From NCBI GenBank assembly GCA_009783085.1, contig WRHU01000010.1, forward strand, positions 1-44,587: a stretch of 44,587 nucleotides of DNA, written 5' to 3'. The stretch's first letter is position 1. Every line of letters begins with the position of its first letter. Source of the stretch: Coriobacteriia bacterium (GTDB lineage: Bacteria > Actinomycetota > Coriobacteriia > Coriobacteriales > UBA8131). The position numbers and the translations under genes were made by a program. Shown here one piece after another: positions 10,366 through 20,027 of the stretch. Below the pieces are notes generated by a model. The model was not told where the DNA came from and searched no databases. It saw only the letters and a list, made by a program, of their open reading frames with translations.

Positions 10366-11706
10366 ATGACGAGTTTTTCAAACACTGATATTTTGTCTGA
10401 CGACGTGCGTTTTATGCAGCGTGCGATTGAGCTTGCAAAGCAAGGCGGAGGCTGGGTTAATCCTAATCCGCAGGTTGGCGCTGTGTTTGTAAAAGACGGA
10501 CAGATTATTGGCGAGGGGTATCACGAATGTTTTGGCAAGCCTCATGCTGAGCGCAATGCCATCAAAAATGCTCAGCAGCGAATTCTTGAACGCAGCGCTG
10601 GCGAAGGGGCAAGCAGTTCTACCGATGAGGCAACTAACTCAGCAACGCTGCTTGCGGGCAGCACCCTGTACGTCACTCTTGAGCCGTGCTGCTATCACGG
10701 AAAAACACCCGCTTGCACCGAGGCTCTCATCGAGCACGGGATTTCAAAGGTGGTTATCGGCTCTGTTGACCCTAATCCGCAAGTTGCAGGCAAGGGAATT
10801 AGACTTCTTAAAGACGCAGGCATCGAGGTGGTAAGCGGCTTTTTACAGGCAGAGTGCGACGAGCTCAATCAGATATTTTTTCACTACATCAAAACAAAAA
10901 CTCCTTATGTGTTGCTTAAATACGCCATGACCCTTGACGGAAAAATCGCAACCCACACAGGTGCTTCAAAGTGGATTACTGGTGAGGCTGCACGTGCAGA
11001 GGTTCACCAACTGCGTGGGCGCTACGGGGGCATTATGGTGGGCATTGGTACGGTTTTGGCCGATAATCCCCTCCTCAACTGTCGCCTTGACGGCGGGCAC
11101 AATCCCTTGCGCATTGTCTGCGATACGCACTTGCGCATTCCGCTTGATTCACAGCTCGTGCAAACTGCCACCAAATATCCAACGCTTATTGCAACAGCTT
11201 GCACTGATACAGAGAAAACTGCACAGCTTGAAGCTTGTGGTTGCGAGGTTGTGGTTGTGGGTGGTGGCTCAGGAAGCATTGAAGACATCGGGAGCGCAAG
11301 CTCAAACGGGGCGAACAAAATGAGTGCGAAAACGAGTGAGAGCACAACCACTGGCTCACCTAAAAAATCCGTTGACCTTGTTGCGCTCATGCAGCTACTC
11401 GGCAAACGTGATATTGACAGCGTACTTATTGAGGGAGGTGCAACACTCAACGCCGCAGCCCTTGAAGCGGGTATCGTCAATAAAGTGCGTTGCTATATTG
11501 CTCCCAAGCTCTTTGGTGGTCTTGGTGCCCCCTCCCCCCTTAGCGGGCGTGGTGTAGACGTACCAGAAAAGGCGATGCAGCTCAGTAACACCTCTGTTAT
11601 AAAAATCGGCGATGACTACTGTATTGAAGGAGAGATCGCCGCACAAAGCACCCGAGCAGCAAACAGCTTCGATATGAACTTCAACACAAAACGTGAGGAG
11701 GGCTAA
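10366..11706 (+). CDS. ribD: Bifunctional riboflavin deaminase/reductase RibD
   Basis: Catalyses deamination of the pyrimidine intermediate and then reduction of the ribosyl side chain in riboflavin synthesis. The N-terminal deaminase has the zinc motif HAERNAI and PCCYHGKTPAC. The C-terminal reductase (from about residue 185) has YVLLKYAMTLDGKIAT and a VLIEGGATLNAAALEAG ending. The open frame reaches back to 10249, but ATG 10366, preceded by AAGGGG, gives the family N terminus. Two low-complexity Ser/Thr-rich insertions are unusual: one before the deaminase strand (near GEGASSSTDEA) and one inside the reductase (near SASSNGANKMSAKTSES). First gene of the FMN-controlled operon; its stop abuts ribE. 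Confidence 0.95.
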   Translation: MTSFSNTDILSDDVRFMQRAIELAKQGGGWVNPNPQVGAVFVKDGQIIGEGYHECFGKPHAERNAIKNAQQRILERSAGEGASSSTDEATNSATLLAGSTLYVTLEPCCYHGKTPACTEALIEHGISKVVIGSVDPNPQVAGKGIRLLKDAGIEVVSGFLQAECDELNQIFFHYIKTKTPYVLLKYAMTLDGKIATHTGASKWITGEAARAEVHQLRGRYGGIMVGIGTVLADNPLLNCRLDGGHNPLRIVCDTHLRIPLDSQLVQTATKYPTLIATACTDTEKTAQLEACGCEVVVVGGGSGSIEDIGSASSNGANKMSAKTSESTTTGSPKKSVDLVALMQLLGKRDIDSVLIEGGATLNAAALEAGIVNKVRCYIAPKLFGGLGAPSPLSGRGVDVPEKAMQLSNTSVIKIGDDYCIEGEIAAQSTRAANSFDMNFNTKREEG

Positions 11707-12423
11707 ATGTTTACGGGAATTGTGGAAGAGATAGGCTCGATTGCTTCGGTTAGGCGGGGGCAAGCTTCCTCAACGCTTACGGTTACCGGCAAGGCGGTGC
11801 TTGAAAACACCCACTTGGGAGATTCCATCGCCGTTGATGGCGTGTGCCTTACCGTAACGCAGCTCACTAAAACGAGTTTTAGCGCCGACGTTATGCACGA
11901 AACCCTCAAGCGCAGCACGCTGGGCGAACTCAAGCCAAACACTGCGGTAAATCTTGAACGTGCACTGCCTGCCAACGGACGTTTTGGTGGACACATTGTA
12001 TCGGGTCATATCGACGGGCGGGGCACTATCCGCGCAATTACCAAAGACGACACTGCCCTTTGGTACACCATAGAAACAAGCAAAGACCTTTTGCGGTACA
12101 TAATTCAGAAGGGTTCGATTGCCCTCGACGGTATCAGCCTTACTGTTGCGAGCGTAACCGAGCAGGGCTTGAGCGTTTCTCTTATTCCGCATACGGCTGC
12201 TACCACTACCCTTTCTCAGAAAAAAGTGGGTGATGCGGTCAATCTCGAGGTCGATCTTATTGGCAAATACGTTGAGCGTCTTTTGGAGCTGGACGGTGGT
12301 AAAACTTTTGAAGCAAACGGAAGGGCTAAGAGCGAGGCAAACCATGGGGAGAGAAGTGAGAAGCACCAGCAAGCAGCAGGCAGCACTATAACAGCCGAGT
12401 TTTTGGCTCGGCAGGGGTTTTAG
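11707..12423 (+). CDS. ribE: Riboflavin synthase alpha chain
   Basis: 238 residues. It dismutates two 6,7-dimethyl-8-ribityllumazine molecules to riboflavin and the pyrimidine precursor. The protein starts [10 protein letters not shown], the family N terminus, and contains two lumazine-binding repeats: [14 protein letters not shown] with HETLKRST in the first, and [13 protein letters not shown] with HTAATTTL in the second. [12 protein letters not shown] links the halves. A 30-residue Glu/Ala/His tail after residue 205 is longer than usual. It starts directly after the ribD stop. Some databases call this gene ribC. Confidence 0.95.
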   Translation: MFTGIVEEIGSIASVRRGQASSTLTVTGKAVLENTHLGDSIAVDGVCLTVTQLTKTSFSADVMHETLKRSTLGELKPNTAVNLERALPANGRFGGHIVSGHIDGRGTIRAITKDDTALWYTIETSKDLLRYIIQKGSIALDGISLTVASVTEQGLSVSLIPHTAATTTLSQKKVGDAVNLEVDLIGKYVERLLELDGGKTFEANGRAKSEANHGERSEKHQQAAGSTITAEFLARQGF

Positions 12424-12482
12424 GAAAGGTATTGGCGAAGGCTCGGCAGAGCTTGAGGGGCTACGTAAGGAGCGTGAGAACT

Positions 12483-13835
12483 ATGAGTAAAACAACGGAA
12501 CGTACAGAACTAGGGCGCACGGTGCAAGGAAGCACGGCGCAAGAGCGCACAACACAAGAGCGCATCGAGCAGGCGGCACCAGAGGGCACGGCGCAAGAGC
12601 GCGCGCAACAAGGAAGCACGGTGCAAGAACGCACGCAACAATTCAGCAGCATCGAGGCGGCTCTGGCGGCACTTAAGCGTGGCGAAATGGTGCTCGTAAT
12701 CGACGACCAAAATCGTGAGAATGAGGGCGACCTTGTTTGTGCTGCGGAGCTTACCACCACAGAGATGGTCAACTTTATGGCGACACATGCCAAGGGGCTT
12801 ATCTGCATGCCCATGAGCGCAGAGTTTATTGAGCGTCTGCAAATTCCGCAGATGGTAAGCGTCAACACTGATAATCATGAAACTGCCTTTACGGTTTCGA
12901 TTGACCACGTTGACACCACCACCGGCATATCCGCTGCCGAGCGCGCCCTTACTGCGCGCAAATGCGTTGAGAAAGATGTTAGGCCTGAGGATTTTCGTCG
13001 GCCGGGACATATGTTTCCCCTTTTAGCCAAGGAAAACGGAGTGCTCGGGCGCAACGGACACACCGAGGCAACCGTTGACCTCATGCGCTTGGCAGGCCTT
13101 AAGGAATGTGGGTTGTGCTGCGAAATTATGCGTGAGGACGGTACGATGATGCGTGCCGAGGAGCTCACTGAGTTTGCCGAGCAGCACAAGCTCAACATTA
13201 TCTCGATAAAAGAGTTAGAGGATTATCGCAAAACGCACGACAAGCTGGTTGAGCGTGTTGCTGAGGTAACTATGCCCACTAAATATGGCGATTTTATTGC
13301 CTATGGATACGTCAATAAGCTCAATGGTGAGCATCACTTGGCGTTGGTTAAGGGCGACCTTGGTGAGGGCAAAAACGTGCTTGCGCGCGTACATTCCGAG
13401 TGCCTTACCGGCGATGCCTTTGGTTCGCTGCGCTGTGATTGTGGCGACCAATTCTCCGCTGCCATGCAGCAAATTGAGCGCGAGGGCAGAGGAATCATGC
13501 TCTATATGCGCCAAGAAGGACGCGGCATTGGACTCGTTAACAAACTTAAGGCATACGCTTTGCAAGATAAGGGTATGGACACCGTTGAGGCTAACCTCTC
13601 TCTTGGTTTTGAGGAGGATTTGCGCGACTACTATATCGGTGCACAAATACTGCGGGATTTGGGAGTCAAGTCTTTTAGACTGCTGACCAATAACCCTGAC
13701 AAGCTCTACGGTCTTTCTGGTTTTGGGCTCGAAATTGTTGAGAGAATCCCCCTTGAGATGCCAGCCAATGAGCATGATTATCGTTATCTCAAAACAAAGC
13801 AAGAAAAAATGGGTCATTTGCTGGATTTGAAATAA
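12483..13835 (+). CDS. ribBA: Bifunctional DHBP synthase/GTP cyclohydrolase II
   Basis: It makes both riboflavin precursors: 3,4-dihydroxy-2-butanone 4-phosphate from ribulose 5-phosphate, and the pyrimidine from GTP. The RibB domain has [11 protein letters not shown] and [15 protein letters not shown]; the RibA domain has [18 protein letters not shown] (zinc cysteines) and RQEGRGIGL. The start at 12483 is chosen for the AAGGAG site; an in-frame upstream ATG at 12432 exists. Between the start and the RibB domain is a repetitive Gln/Glu/Arg/Thr-rich extension of about 45 residues, built of repeated AQER/VQERTQQ units, which the family lacks. It is encoded by degenerate tandem DNA repeats. Confidence 0.94.
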   Translation: MSKTTERTELGRTVQGSTAQERTTQERIEQAAPEGTAQERAQQGSTVQERTQQFSSIEAALAALKRGEMVLVIDDQNRENEGDLVCAAELTTTEMVNFMATHAKGLICMPMSAEFIERLQIPQMVSVNTDNHETAFTVSIDHVDTTTGISAAERALTARKCVEKDVRPEDFRRPGHMFPLLAKENGVLGRNGHTEATVDLMRLAGLKECGLCCEIMREDGTMMRAEELTEFAEQHKLNIISIKELEDYRKTHDKLVERVAEVTMPTKYGDFIAYGYVNKLNGEHHLALVKGDLGEGKNVLARVHSECLTGDAFGSLRCDCGDQFSAAMQQIEREGRGIMLYMRQEGRGIGLVNKLKAYALQDKGMDTVEANLSLGFEEDLRDYYIGAQILRDLGVKSFRLLTNNPDKLYGLSGFGLEIVERIPLEMPANEHDYRYLKTKQEKMGHLLDLK

Positions 13836-13947
13836 GGGTTTGCATAAGTATTTGACATAAGGATTTATGAACAAGAACTATTGGTAAAGGAAAACGCAGG
13901 CTTGCCACAAAGGAAAACGGGCAACCTGCCAAAGAAAAGGAGAAAAG

Positions 13948-14415
13948 ATGAAAACGTATGAGGGAAAACTGGTTAACGAAGGTATCAAGGTAGGCATTGT
14001 TGCGTCACGTTTTAATGAGTTTATTACAAGCAAGCTTTTGAGCGGAGCTTTGGACGGACTTACGCGCCACGGCGTAGACGAAAAGGACGTCGCAGTTGCG
14101 TGGACGCCCGGTGCTTTTGAGATACCGCTTGTGGCCTCAGCAATGGCAAAAAGTGGCACGTATGATGCCGTTATTTGCCTTGGCGCAGTTATTCGAGGAG
14201 CTACGAGCCACTACGACCATGTGTGCAACGAGGTCTCAAAAGGAATTGCAGCAGTGTCGCTTGAAACGGGACTTCCCGTACTCTTTGGCATTCTCACCAC
14301 GGATAATCTTGAGCAAGCCATTGAGCGCGCTGGCTCAAAGGCGGGCAACAAGGGCTTTGATTGTGCGGTAAGTGCGCTTGAAACCGTTAATCTCTTGCGC
14401 GCCCTTGGTGCTTAG
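13948..14415 (+). CDS. ribH: 6,7-dimethyl-8-ribityllumazine synthase
   Basis: 155 residues, the usual length. It condenses the RibB and RibD products to lumazine. Seen are the substrate-binding [11 protein letters not shown], the [10 protein letters not shown] segment, [14 protein letters not shown] with the catalytic His, and a typical [24 protein letters not shown] site precedes the ATG. Last gene of the rib operon, 112 bp after ribBA; with it the lumazine/riboflavin branch is complete in this locus. Confidence 0.96.
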   Translation: MKTYEGKLVNEGIKVGIVASRFNEFITSKLLSGALDGLTRHGVDEKDVAVAWTPGAFEIPLVASAMAKSGTYDAVICLGAVIRGATSHYDHVCNEVSKGIAAVSLETGLPVLFGILTTDNLEQAIERAGSKAGNKGFDCAVSALETVNLLRALGA

Positions 14416-14504
14416 GTGCTTGGGTGCTCTTGGGTGCTTGGCAAGGAGTGTAGTATGGCGTTGTAGTGTGGCGTGTAGCGTGGCGCATAGCATGGCGTGC
14501 GCCG
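14404..14504. repeat. Degenerate short repeats after ribH
   Basis: About 100 bp after the rib operon consist of degenerate short units, first around GGTGCTTGGGTGCTT, then around TGTAGTGTGGCGTGTAGCGT. No terminator hairpin with a T tail was found here. Confidence 0.5.
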
Positions 14505-14531
14505 CAAGGTTCAGTGTGAGGCAGGTACAAC

Positions 14532-14927
14532 ATGGTTAAACGAGCCTTTGAATGTACGTGGGGAATGTCGAAAGACGAGTGGGAGAGACAGCGCGAACGT
14601 ATGCGAGAGCTGCTTGTTGGCGTTGCCGCCTCACGGGCGACCATTACCTATGGTGAGATTTCGGAGATTATCTTTGCCCGCCGCTTCTCTGCACGCTCAA
14701 GTGCGCTGGCACAAATGCTTGAAGAGGTTTGCACACTTGAAGATGCCGACCGAGGCATCTCGCTGGGTGCGGTGGTGGTGCGAGCAGACAGTGGTATTCC
14801 TGGTGACGGCTATTTTGTCTTTGCCCAAGAGTGCCTCAACCGTCAGCTCGACCCAAGCAACCGTGCCAGTTGTCGTCAGTTTTGGGAAGAAGAAGTCGCC
14901 CGCGTATGGGCTCTCTATGCTGAATAA
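14532..14927 (+). CDS. Conserved small protein of unknown function
   Basis: 131 residues, soluble, with an Arg/Glu-rich amphipathic N-terminal helix (about residues 13-35), then TYGEISEIIFARRFSARSSALAQMLEEV, which looks helical, and GAVVVRADSGIPGDGYFVFA, a small beta segment. The overall shape recalls methylated-DNA-protein-methyltransferase-like (ATL) or winged-helix proteins, but I see no PCHRV motif and make no functional claim. It lies between ribH and the vanZ-like gene on the plus strand with only weak start signals. Confidence 0.7.
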   Translation: MVKRAFECTWGMSKDEWERQRERMRELLVGVAASRATITYGEISEIIFARRFSARSSALAQMLEEVCTLEDADRGISLGAVVVRADSGIPGDGYFVFAQECLNRQLDPSNRASCRQFWEEEVARVWALYAE

Positions 14928-15123
14928 CACTCTCAGCTCCGTTTTTGCGTGGCAGGTAAAGCGATTGGCGTTGGTTTCTTGTTGCGCGAGGCAGACAGCA
15001 AGCGCTCCTCGGCAACCATAAAAAAGTAACTATGGGTATAATTAGTCCTAGTAGTTTTAGCAACTTTGCCAAATAGCAGTATCGTCATGCAAGTGAAACC
15101 TTAAGACGAGTAAGGAGAGTTCT

Positions 15124-15696
15124 ATGTGCGCTTCTGATCTTCGTGAAAAACCAAAATTGTTGCCTCGTATTCTTGCGTGGGCGCTGGTTGTTTTTTGGGC
15201 GGCCCTTATTTTTGTGCTTTCGTCCATACCGGGCTCAGAGTACCCACCCCATCATGAGAGCCTTAATGTTGTTGCTCACTTTTGTCTTTATCTCGTTTTG
15301 GGCGTATTGCTTACGGTTGCCGTAAGCCAATCTCGTTTGCCCTTGTGGCAAGTTGCCATTGTCGCTTTTATTCTTGGCTCCTTATACGGAGCAAGCGACG
15401 AAGTACATCAGCTCTTTGTGGACGGGCGCAACGCAGACCCTATGGACTGGATTATTGACACCATCGCTACCGCAGTTGGTGTTGTTGGAGCCTTGTTCTA
15501 TATCAGCGCTCGAAAGGTAACGGACTCTCGCGAGCGTGACGCAGCTTTGACAGCTGGGGCTGCTATGCAGGAAACTAGTTCTACAACAGATGTGCCTGAG
15601 CTCGAACCACTGCCCGTGCCAAACGTAGAGATTAAGCAAGAGGCAAGCGAGGTTGAGGTGGAAATTTCTGCCGAAGCCGATGATGAGCGGAGCTAA
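15124..15696 (+). CDS. VanZ-family membrane protein
   Basis: 190 residues. Four membrane segments (about 16-34, 55-75, 83-100 and 115-135) with the VanZ-family signatures FVLSSIPGSE, VVAHFCLYLVLGVLL and YGASDEVHQLFVDGRNADPMDWIIDTIA. VanZ itself gives low-level teicoplanin resistance, but most members in this large family have no known role. A hydrophilic acidic tail of about 50 residues follows the last helix. An AAGGAGAG site precedes the ATG. The mscS-like gene follows 5 bp later, so the two are probably co-transcribed. Confidence 0.88.
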   Translation: MCASDLREKPKLLPRILAWALVVFWAALIFVLSSIPGSEYPPHHESLNVVAHFCLYLVLGVLLTVAVSQSRLPLWQVAIVAFILGSLYGASDEVHQLFVDGRNADPMDWIIDTIATAVGVVGALFYISARKVTDSRERDAALTAGAAMQETSSTTDVPELEPLPVPNVEIKQEASEVEVEISAEADDERS

Positions 15697-15701
15697 GCTC
15701 T

Positions 15702-16190
15702 ATGGATGCCTTTCTCGAAAATGAGTATGTAAAAAAGATATTGCTCGCACTTTTGATACTTCTAGTGGCAGCTATTGTTGCTTATGTGGTGGTGCGCCTG
15801 CTTAAACATTTTTTGGGGCACGATAAAAACAATTTTCCTGCCAGTTCAATTTTTGTTAACCTCACCCATGCTGCCATTTGGGTGCTCGCTGCCTGCGTTA
15901 TACTCGACACCTGTTTTGGCATCAACGTAACGGGGCTTATTGCGGCTTTGGGTGTTGGTGGTATCGCGCTGTCGCTGGGCTTGCAAGACACCATAGCCAA
16001 CTTGGTTGGAGGCTTGCAGGTAAGTATTACTAAGCTTGTTCAGCCGGGCGACAAAATCAGGGTTGGTACTGACGAGGGCATTGTCGAGGACATAACGTGG
16101 CGGCACGTAACGCTGCGCACCGCTGATAGCAACACGGTCATTATTCCGAACGCTGCCATCAACAAGGCTTCGTTTGTGAGGCTTGGCTGA
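15702..16190 (+). CDS. Short MscS-family mechanosensitive channel
   Basis: 162 residues. It has an N-terminal helix, a second at about 48-68, and the pore helix region GLIAALGVGGIALSLGLQDTIANLVGGL, the hallmark of MscS TM3, followed by the beta-domain (QPGDKIRVGTDEGIVEDITWRHV, NTVIIPNA). It lacks the long C-terminal alpha/beta domain of E. coli MscS, so it is a minimal form. Expected role: a small-conductance channel opened by membrane tension. It lies 5 bp after the VanZ-like gene and converges with maf. Confidence 0.88.
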   Translation: MDAFLENEYVKKILLALLILLVAAIVAYVVVRLLKHFLGHDKNNFPASSIFVNLTHAAIWVLAACVILDTCFGINVTGLIAALGVGGIALSLGLQDTIANLVGGLQVSITKLVQPGDKIRVGTDEGIVEDITWRHVTLRTADSNTVIIPNAAINKASFVRLG

Positions 16191-16215
16191 GCTTGAGCGC
16201 ATAAAGAAGTGTTTG

Positions 16216-16947
16216 TTAGACGCCCTGCTGGGCCACCAGCAATGGCTCTATTTTGTGCCAAGGCAAACCAACGATGTTTTCAAAGTCGCCTTCGATGGAA
16301 GCTACCTGCATACCCCACAAACCTTGAATGGCATACGCGCCCGCCTTGTCAAGCGGCTCCCCTGTAACAACGTACGCACGAGCAGCTTCTTCATCGTAGT
16401 TTTGAAAAGTGACGGTTGATACGTCAAAAAGAAGTGTTTTGGTGCTTTTGAGCCTATCAAGAAAAGCTACGCCTGTGTATACCTCATGCGAGCACCCACT
16501 GAGTTCCATAAGCATAGCAATTGCCCTCTCTGGTGAGTAGGGCTTACCTAAAATGTGTCCGTTGTATACCAGCGTATCAGCGGCAAGAATGTATCTAAAA
16601 GACATCTTTTGTTGTCGCGCAAACTCTGTAGGCATCTCACGTGCTGCAAATGACGGCCGGCTTCTATCCAGCCCCATAGGAGGCATAAATATCTCAAGCT
16701 CTTCAAGCGCCTCATGCTGTTCCCGTTCAAAACGCCCCACAATGCTCTCAACTTGTTTTTGAGCTTCCCGTGCCTTGGCGAGAGCAAGGCTTGTTACCAA
16801 TGCTCCCACGTCCTTACCGTCTGTGCGCTCCCAGGCAGCGACAAGAGCTTCCTCATCAACAACGGGCGCAAGCACCTGACAAGCAATGCCATGTGCTTCT
16901 AAAATCTCGCGGCGGCGCGGCGAGGCAGAGGCTAAAACTAGTTCCAT
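16216..16947 (-). CDS. maf: Maf-family nucleotide pyrophosphatase
   Basis: 243 residues. The Maf N terminus MELVLASASPRRREIL is clear, with ILAADTLVYNGHILGKP in the middle and GAYAIQGLWGMQVASIEGDFENIVGLP at the end. Maf proteins hydrolyse non-canonical or canonical NTPs to NMP, and the family has been linked to septum inhibition. An insertion of about 55 residues rich in Glu, Gln and Arg (VESIVGRFEREQHEALEELE and following) between the two conserved halves makes this protein longer than the usual 190-200 residues. Confidence 0.92.
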   Translation of the reverse strand: MELVLASASPRRREILEAHGIACQVLAPVVDEEALVAAWERTDGKDVGALVTSLALAKAREAQKQVESIVGRFEREQHEALEELEIFMPPMGLDRSRPSFAAREMPTEFARQQKMSFRYILAADTLVYNGHILGKPYSPERAIAMLMELSGCSHEVYTGVAFLDRLKSTKTLLFDVSTVTFQNYDEEAARAYVVTGEPLDKAGAYAIQGLWGMQVASIEGDFENIVGLPWHKIEPLLVAQQGV

Positions 16948-16989
16948 GTTTCTCGCCTTTGAAACGGTACATCATGCACGCACGACATC

Positions 16990-17070
16990 ACGCTCAATAG
17001 CGCCCCCAGCGCCACACTCAATAATGCACCCAACGCCACGCTCAACAAAGCCCCCAACGCCACGCTACTC
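16990..17070. repeat. Tandem repeat, 24 bp period, at the end of the ABC exporter gene
   Basis: Three degenerate 24 bp units (starting about 16990, 17014 and 17038) and a partial fourth, with the shared core CCCAACGCCACGCTCAA. The last partial unit overlaps the stop codon of the ABC exporter gene. Same style as the 22-23 bp intergenic arrays elsewhere in the window. Confidence 0.8.
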
Positions 17071-18903
17071 ATCTCCCAAGAACATACCCGATTGGCGGTT
17101 CCAAAGGCGCGCATATTCGCCACCCCCATCAACCAAAGATGCATGCGTTCCGTCCTCGACAATGGCCCCATCGCGCAACACAATAATCCTATCAAGGCTT
17201 GCCACCGTTGAAAGGCGGTGCGCTATTACAATCGACGTGCGACCGTGCATAAGATTGTGCAGTGCGTCTTGAATAAGTTTTTCGCTTTCAGAGTCAAGCG
17301 CCGAGGTTGCCTCGTCAAGTACCAAAAGGGGCTTGTTAGCAAGAATGGCGCGTGCAATGGCAATGCGCTGACGCTGCCCGCCAGAAAGCTTAACACCGCG
17401 CTCGCCGGTAAGTGTTTCAAAGCCATGCGGCAGCTGTTCAATAAACTCAAGTGCGTTTGCCTTAACGGCCGCCTCTCGTATTTCTGTTTCTGTTGCGCTC
17501 GGACGCCCGTAGGCAATGTTTTCTCGAATAGAACGGTGGAACAACAACGGCTCTTGCGGCACGTAGGCAATCTGCTGGCGCAGGCTCACTTGGGTAAGCT
17601 CTGCTATGTCTTGCCCGTCAATGAGAATGCGACCCTCCTGCAAATTGGAAAGACGCAGCAGCAGCGTGGTGAGTGTTGTTTTGCCTGAGCCAGAACGCCC
17701 CACCAAGCCAATGCGCTGACCACCAGGAATATGCAAGCTAAAATCGCTAAACACACGCAAAGCTGGGGTAGCTTCATGCGCAAGCAGGGCCTTTTCTTCC
17801 AGATAGCCAAAGCTCACGTCCTCAAAAGTTATATCGCCTGAGCTTACGGTTAAATCGCCCGCATTTTCGCGGTCGGCTACCAGCAAGGGTTCATCAAGAA
17901 TGCGCGTCATATCGTTTGCTTCGCCAAATCCGCGATTTATATGCTGGAACATCATGCTAATGCGATTAAATTGCATAGTTAAAGAGTATGTGTAGGTAAA
18001 GGCCATGACAAGCACGCCGGCACTTATCCCAAACCACGAGTTTGCCCCTACTATAAACAACGCCGCAACTGCCATAATCACCACGATAATAAAACTGGTC
18101 ATCGCGCCACGCAGTGTTGAGGCACGCATACGGCGAGAGTCCGCACGCACCACATCGCGGTTGACATCATCAAAAATGCCTCGCTCAAAACTCTCACGCC
18201 CATAGCTTTTAACCGCAAGAATATTGGTGATACTATCGCTCAACTCGCCAGAAAGCGCACTTTGGGCAGCGGCAGCCTTTGAGCTGAGCGGCAAGACCCG
18301 CCGATACATAATCCACGCAACAATAACATACACAACAAGCAGCGCACTCAGCACCGCCACGTACAGGGGCAAAAGTCCGGCAAGAATGGCAATGGTGAAC
18401 ACCGCCGTAAGCACAATGGGAAAGAGAGCATAAATAAGAACTTCGAGCAAAATTGAATAGCCCGCAATGAACTTTTGCGTTTGACTTACCAGCGAGCCAG
18501 CAAAGCGGTCGGAGTGAAAGGTCATTGACTGGTTGGAAAGCGTGTCAAAGGCATAGGTGGCGAGCTCGTAATTTGCCTTTATCTCAAGTTTCCAAACGCT
18601 GTAGTCTTGAAGTTTGCTTCCCACCTGCCCCAAGATATTAGCTCCCACAAAAATAAGAATATGCCAACCAAAGGTAGAGAACACCTCGCCCGGCAACACA
18701 GGCTCACCAGCACTAATGCGGTCAACAATAAGTCCAACAACAAAAGGGGTTACAAAGGTAAGAAAGATTATGAAAGCAAGCGTGGACGCAACCGCCAAAA
18801 TGAAAATAGGCATTTGCTTGGCCGTTACCGCCCAATAATAGTGTAAGGTGCGTCGTATAACAGAAGGTTTGCGAGCAGCTTTGTTTGCGCTCGCGGAAAA
18901 CAT
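17065..18903 (-). CDS. ABC exporter, fused membrane and ATPase domains
   Basis: 612 residues. The N-terminal six-helix exporter domain (about 25-330) is followed by an ATPase with Walker A GRSGSGKT, Q-loop YVPQEPLLF, signature LSGGQRQR, Walker B LLVLDEATSALD and switch IVIAHRLSTV. This is the half-transporter layout of MsbA/LmrA-type exporters, which work as dimers; substrate is not predictable. The start codon overlaps the stop of the upstream cell-wall protein gene as TAATG, so they are translationally coupled. Confidence 0.93.
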   Translation of the reverse strand: MFSASANKAARKPSVIRRTLHYYWAVTAKQMPIFILAVASTLAFIIFLTFVTPFVVGLIVDRISAGEPVLPGEVFSTFGWHILIFVGANILGQVGSKLQDYSVWKLEIKANYELATYAFDTLSNQSMTFHSDRFAGSLVSQTQKFIAGYSILLEVLIYALFPIVLTAVFTIAILAGLLPLYVAVLSALLVVYVIVAWIMYRRVLPLSSKAAAAQSALSGELSDSITNILAVKSYGRESFERGIFDDVNRDVVRADSRRMRASTLRGAMTSFIIVVIMAVAALFIVGANSWFGISAGVLVMAFTYTYSLTMQFNRISMMFQHINRGFGEANDMTRILDEPLLVADRENAGDLTVSSGDITFEDVSFGYLEEKALLAHEATPALRVFSDFSLHIPGGQRIGLVGRSGSGKTTLTTLLLRLSNLQEGRILIDGQDIAELTQVSLRQQIAYVPQEPLLFHRSIRENIAYGRPSATETEIREAAVKANALEFIEQLPHGFETLTGERGVKLSGGQRQRIAIARAILANKPLLVLDEATSALDSESEKLIQDALHNLMHGRTSIVIAHRLSTVASLDRIIVLRDGAIVEDGTHASLVDGGGEYARLWNRQSGMFLGDE

Positions 18904-20027
18904 TATATAGTCTCCATTTGAGCAAGCGTCACATCATACCAGTGCTGCCAGTTAGGAGGACAATACTTTTTGGCAGCCTCAATGCTAATGGTATAACCGT
19001 AGCCACGTTTGAGCCCTTGGACATGATCCCTAATCGCCGTATCCCAATCAGGCCAACTCACGTTGCCCCAGCCCCACGCATTATAGGGTAGGAAACAATA
19101 CAGGCCTCTGGAACTTTCCGTATAAGAAATAGCAGGCGACCAACGTGGGTCAACACCGTTGTCCCAAGCGGCTTCTGCAAACGTCTCACCGCAACCCTCC
19201 ATGGGTGAACCCTTTAGGTACTTGTTGATGCGCTTTTTCCACTCTTTTACAAAAGCCACCTTGTCGTCTGACCAATCCACTTCGCTGGGAGTACCCGTTG
19301 GTTCGCCTTGATTATTGTTTTGGGAGGCTTCATTTTTCTTTTTCTTAGCAGCCTTTTTTGCGGCAGCTTCTTTTGCCGCTTTCTCAGCAGCCTCACGTGC
19401 TTTGCGCTGAGCTTCCTCGCGCGCAGCTTTTGCCTGAGTAAGAGCTATCTCGGCGCGCTTTGCTTCTTCTACCGCTCCTTTGCGGTCTGCCTTAAGTGCG
19501 TCGTGCGTATCGTTGAGTTCGGCAGCCATATTCTTGGTGCGTTCAACTTCACCCAAAAACTTGCTCTGCAAGCGAGAGGCATATTCATAATTTGCAAGCA
19601 AATCGCTCAAAGACTGCGAGCCAAATAAAAGCTCAAGAAATACGTTGCCCGTTGAGGACATGCGGTAGTACTCACTTACTGCCTCTGCGCTTCGCTCGCG
19701 CTGAATAGGCAACAGTTCCTCAAGCTCCTTTATTTTTTTCTCATTCTTTTTGATTTTCTTTTCAATGCTCGCAACATTTTTTAGGGCAGTATCATAGTCT
19801 GCCGCCGATTTTTCGATGCGCTGCTGAAGTTCATCGGGAGCGGCATCAATCTCGGTAGTGATACCGTATGCCTGCGTCGGCTCAAAAACTTGAGGCAAGG
19901 CAAGCGCGAACACCAGAACACTCGCAAATAAAAGGCGTGCCATACGCGACATGTTTATCGAGCGCAATGCTCGTGCCCTGTGCGATGTGTTTGTTGGAAG
20001 CTTTGGTTTCATCTGTTCCTTATTCAT
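18903..20027 (-). CDS. Secreted coiled-coil protein with lysozyme-like C-terminal domain
   Basis: 374 residues. A signal peptide or anchor (MARLLFASVLVFALALPQVF) lies after an unusually long polar N terminus of about 28 residues; Met26 or Met29 may be the true start. Residues 65-215 form a coiled coil of the kind found before NlpC/P60 or M23 hydrolase domains (IEKKIKKNEKKIKELEELLP), then an Ala/Lys-rich linker. The C-terminal 130 residues (PAISYTESSRGLYC, NAWGWGNVSWPDWDTAI) resemble a lysozyme-like cell-wall hydrolase with an ISYTES putative catalytic Glu. Probably acts in peptidoglycan remodelling. It is linked by TAATG overlaps to the genes on both sides. Confidence 0.82.
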   Translation of the reverse strand: MNKEQMKPKLPTNTSHRARALRSINMSRMARLLFASVLVFALALPQVFEPTQAYGITTEIDAAPDELQQRIEKSAADYDTALKNVASIEKKIKKNEKKIKELEELLPIQRERSAEAVSEYYRMSSTGNVFLELLFGSQSLSDLLANYEYASRLQSKFLGEVERTKNMAAELNDTHDALKADRKGAVEEAKRAEIALTQAKAAREEAQRKAREAAEKAAKEAAAKKAAKKKKNEASQNNNQGEPTGTPSEVDWSDDKVAFVKEWKKRINKYLKGSPMEGCGETFAEAAWDNGVDPRWSPAISYTESSRGLYCFLPYNAWGWGNVSWPDWDTAIRDHVQGLKRGYGYTISIEAAKKYCPPNWQHWYDVTLAQMETI

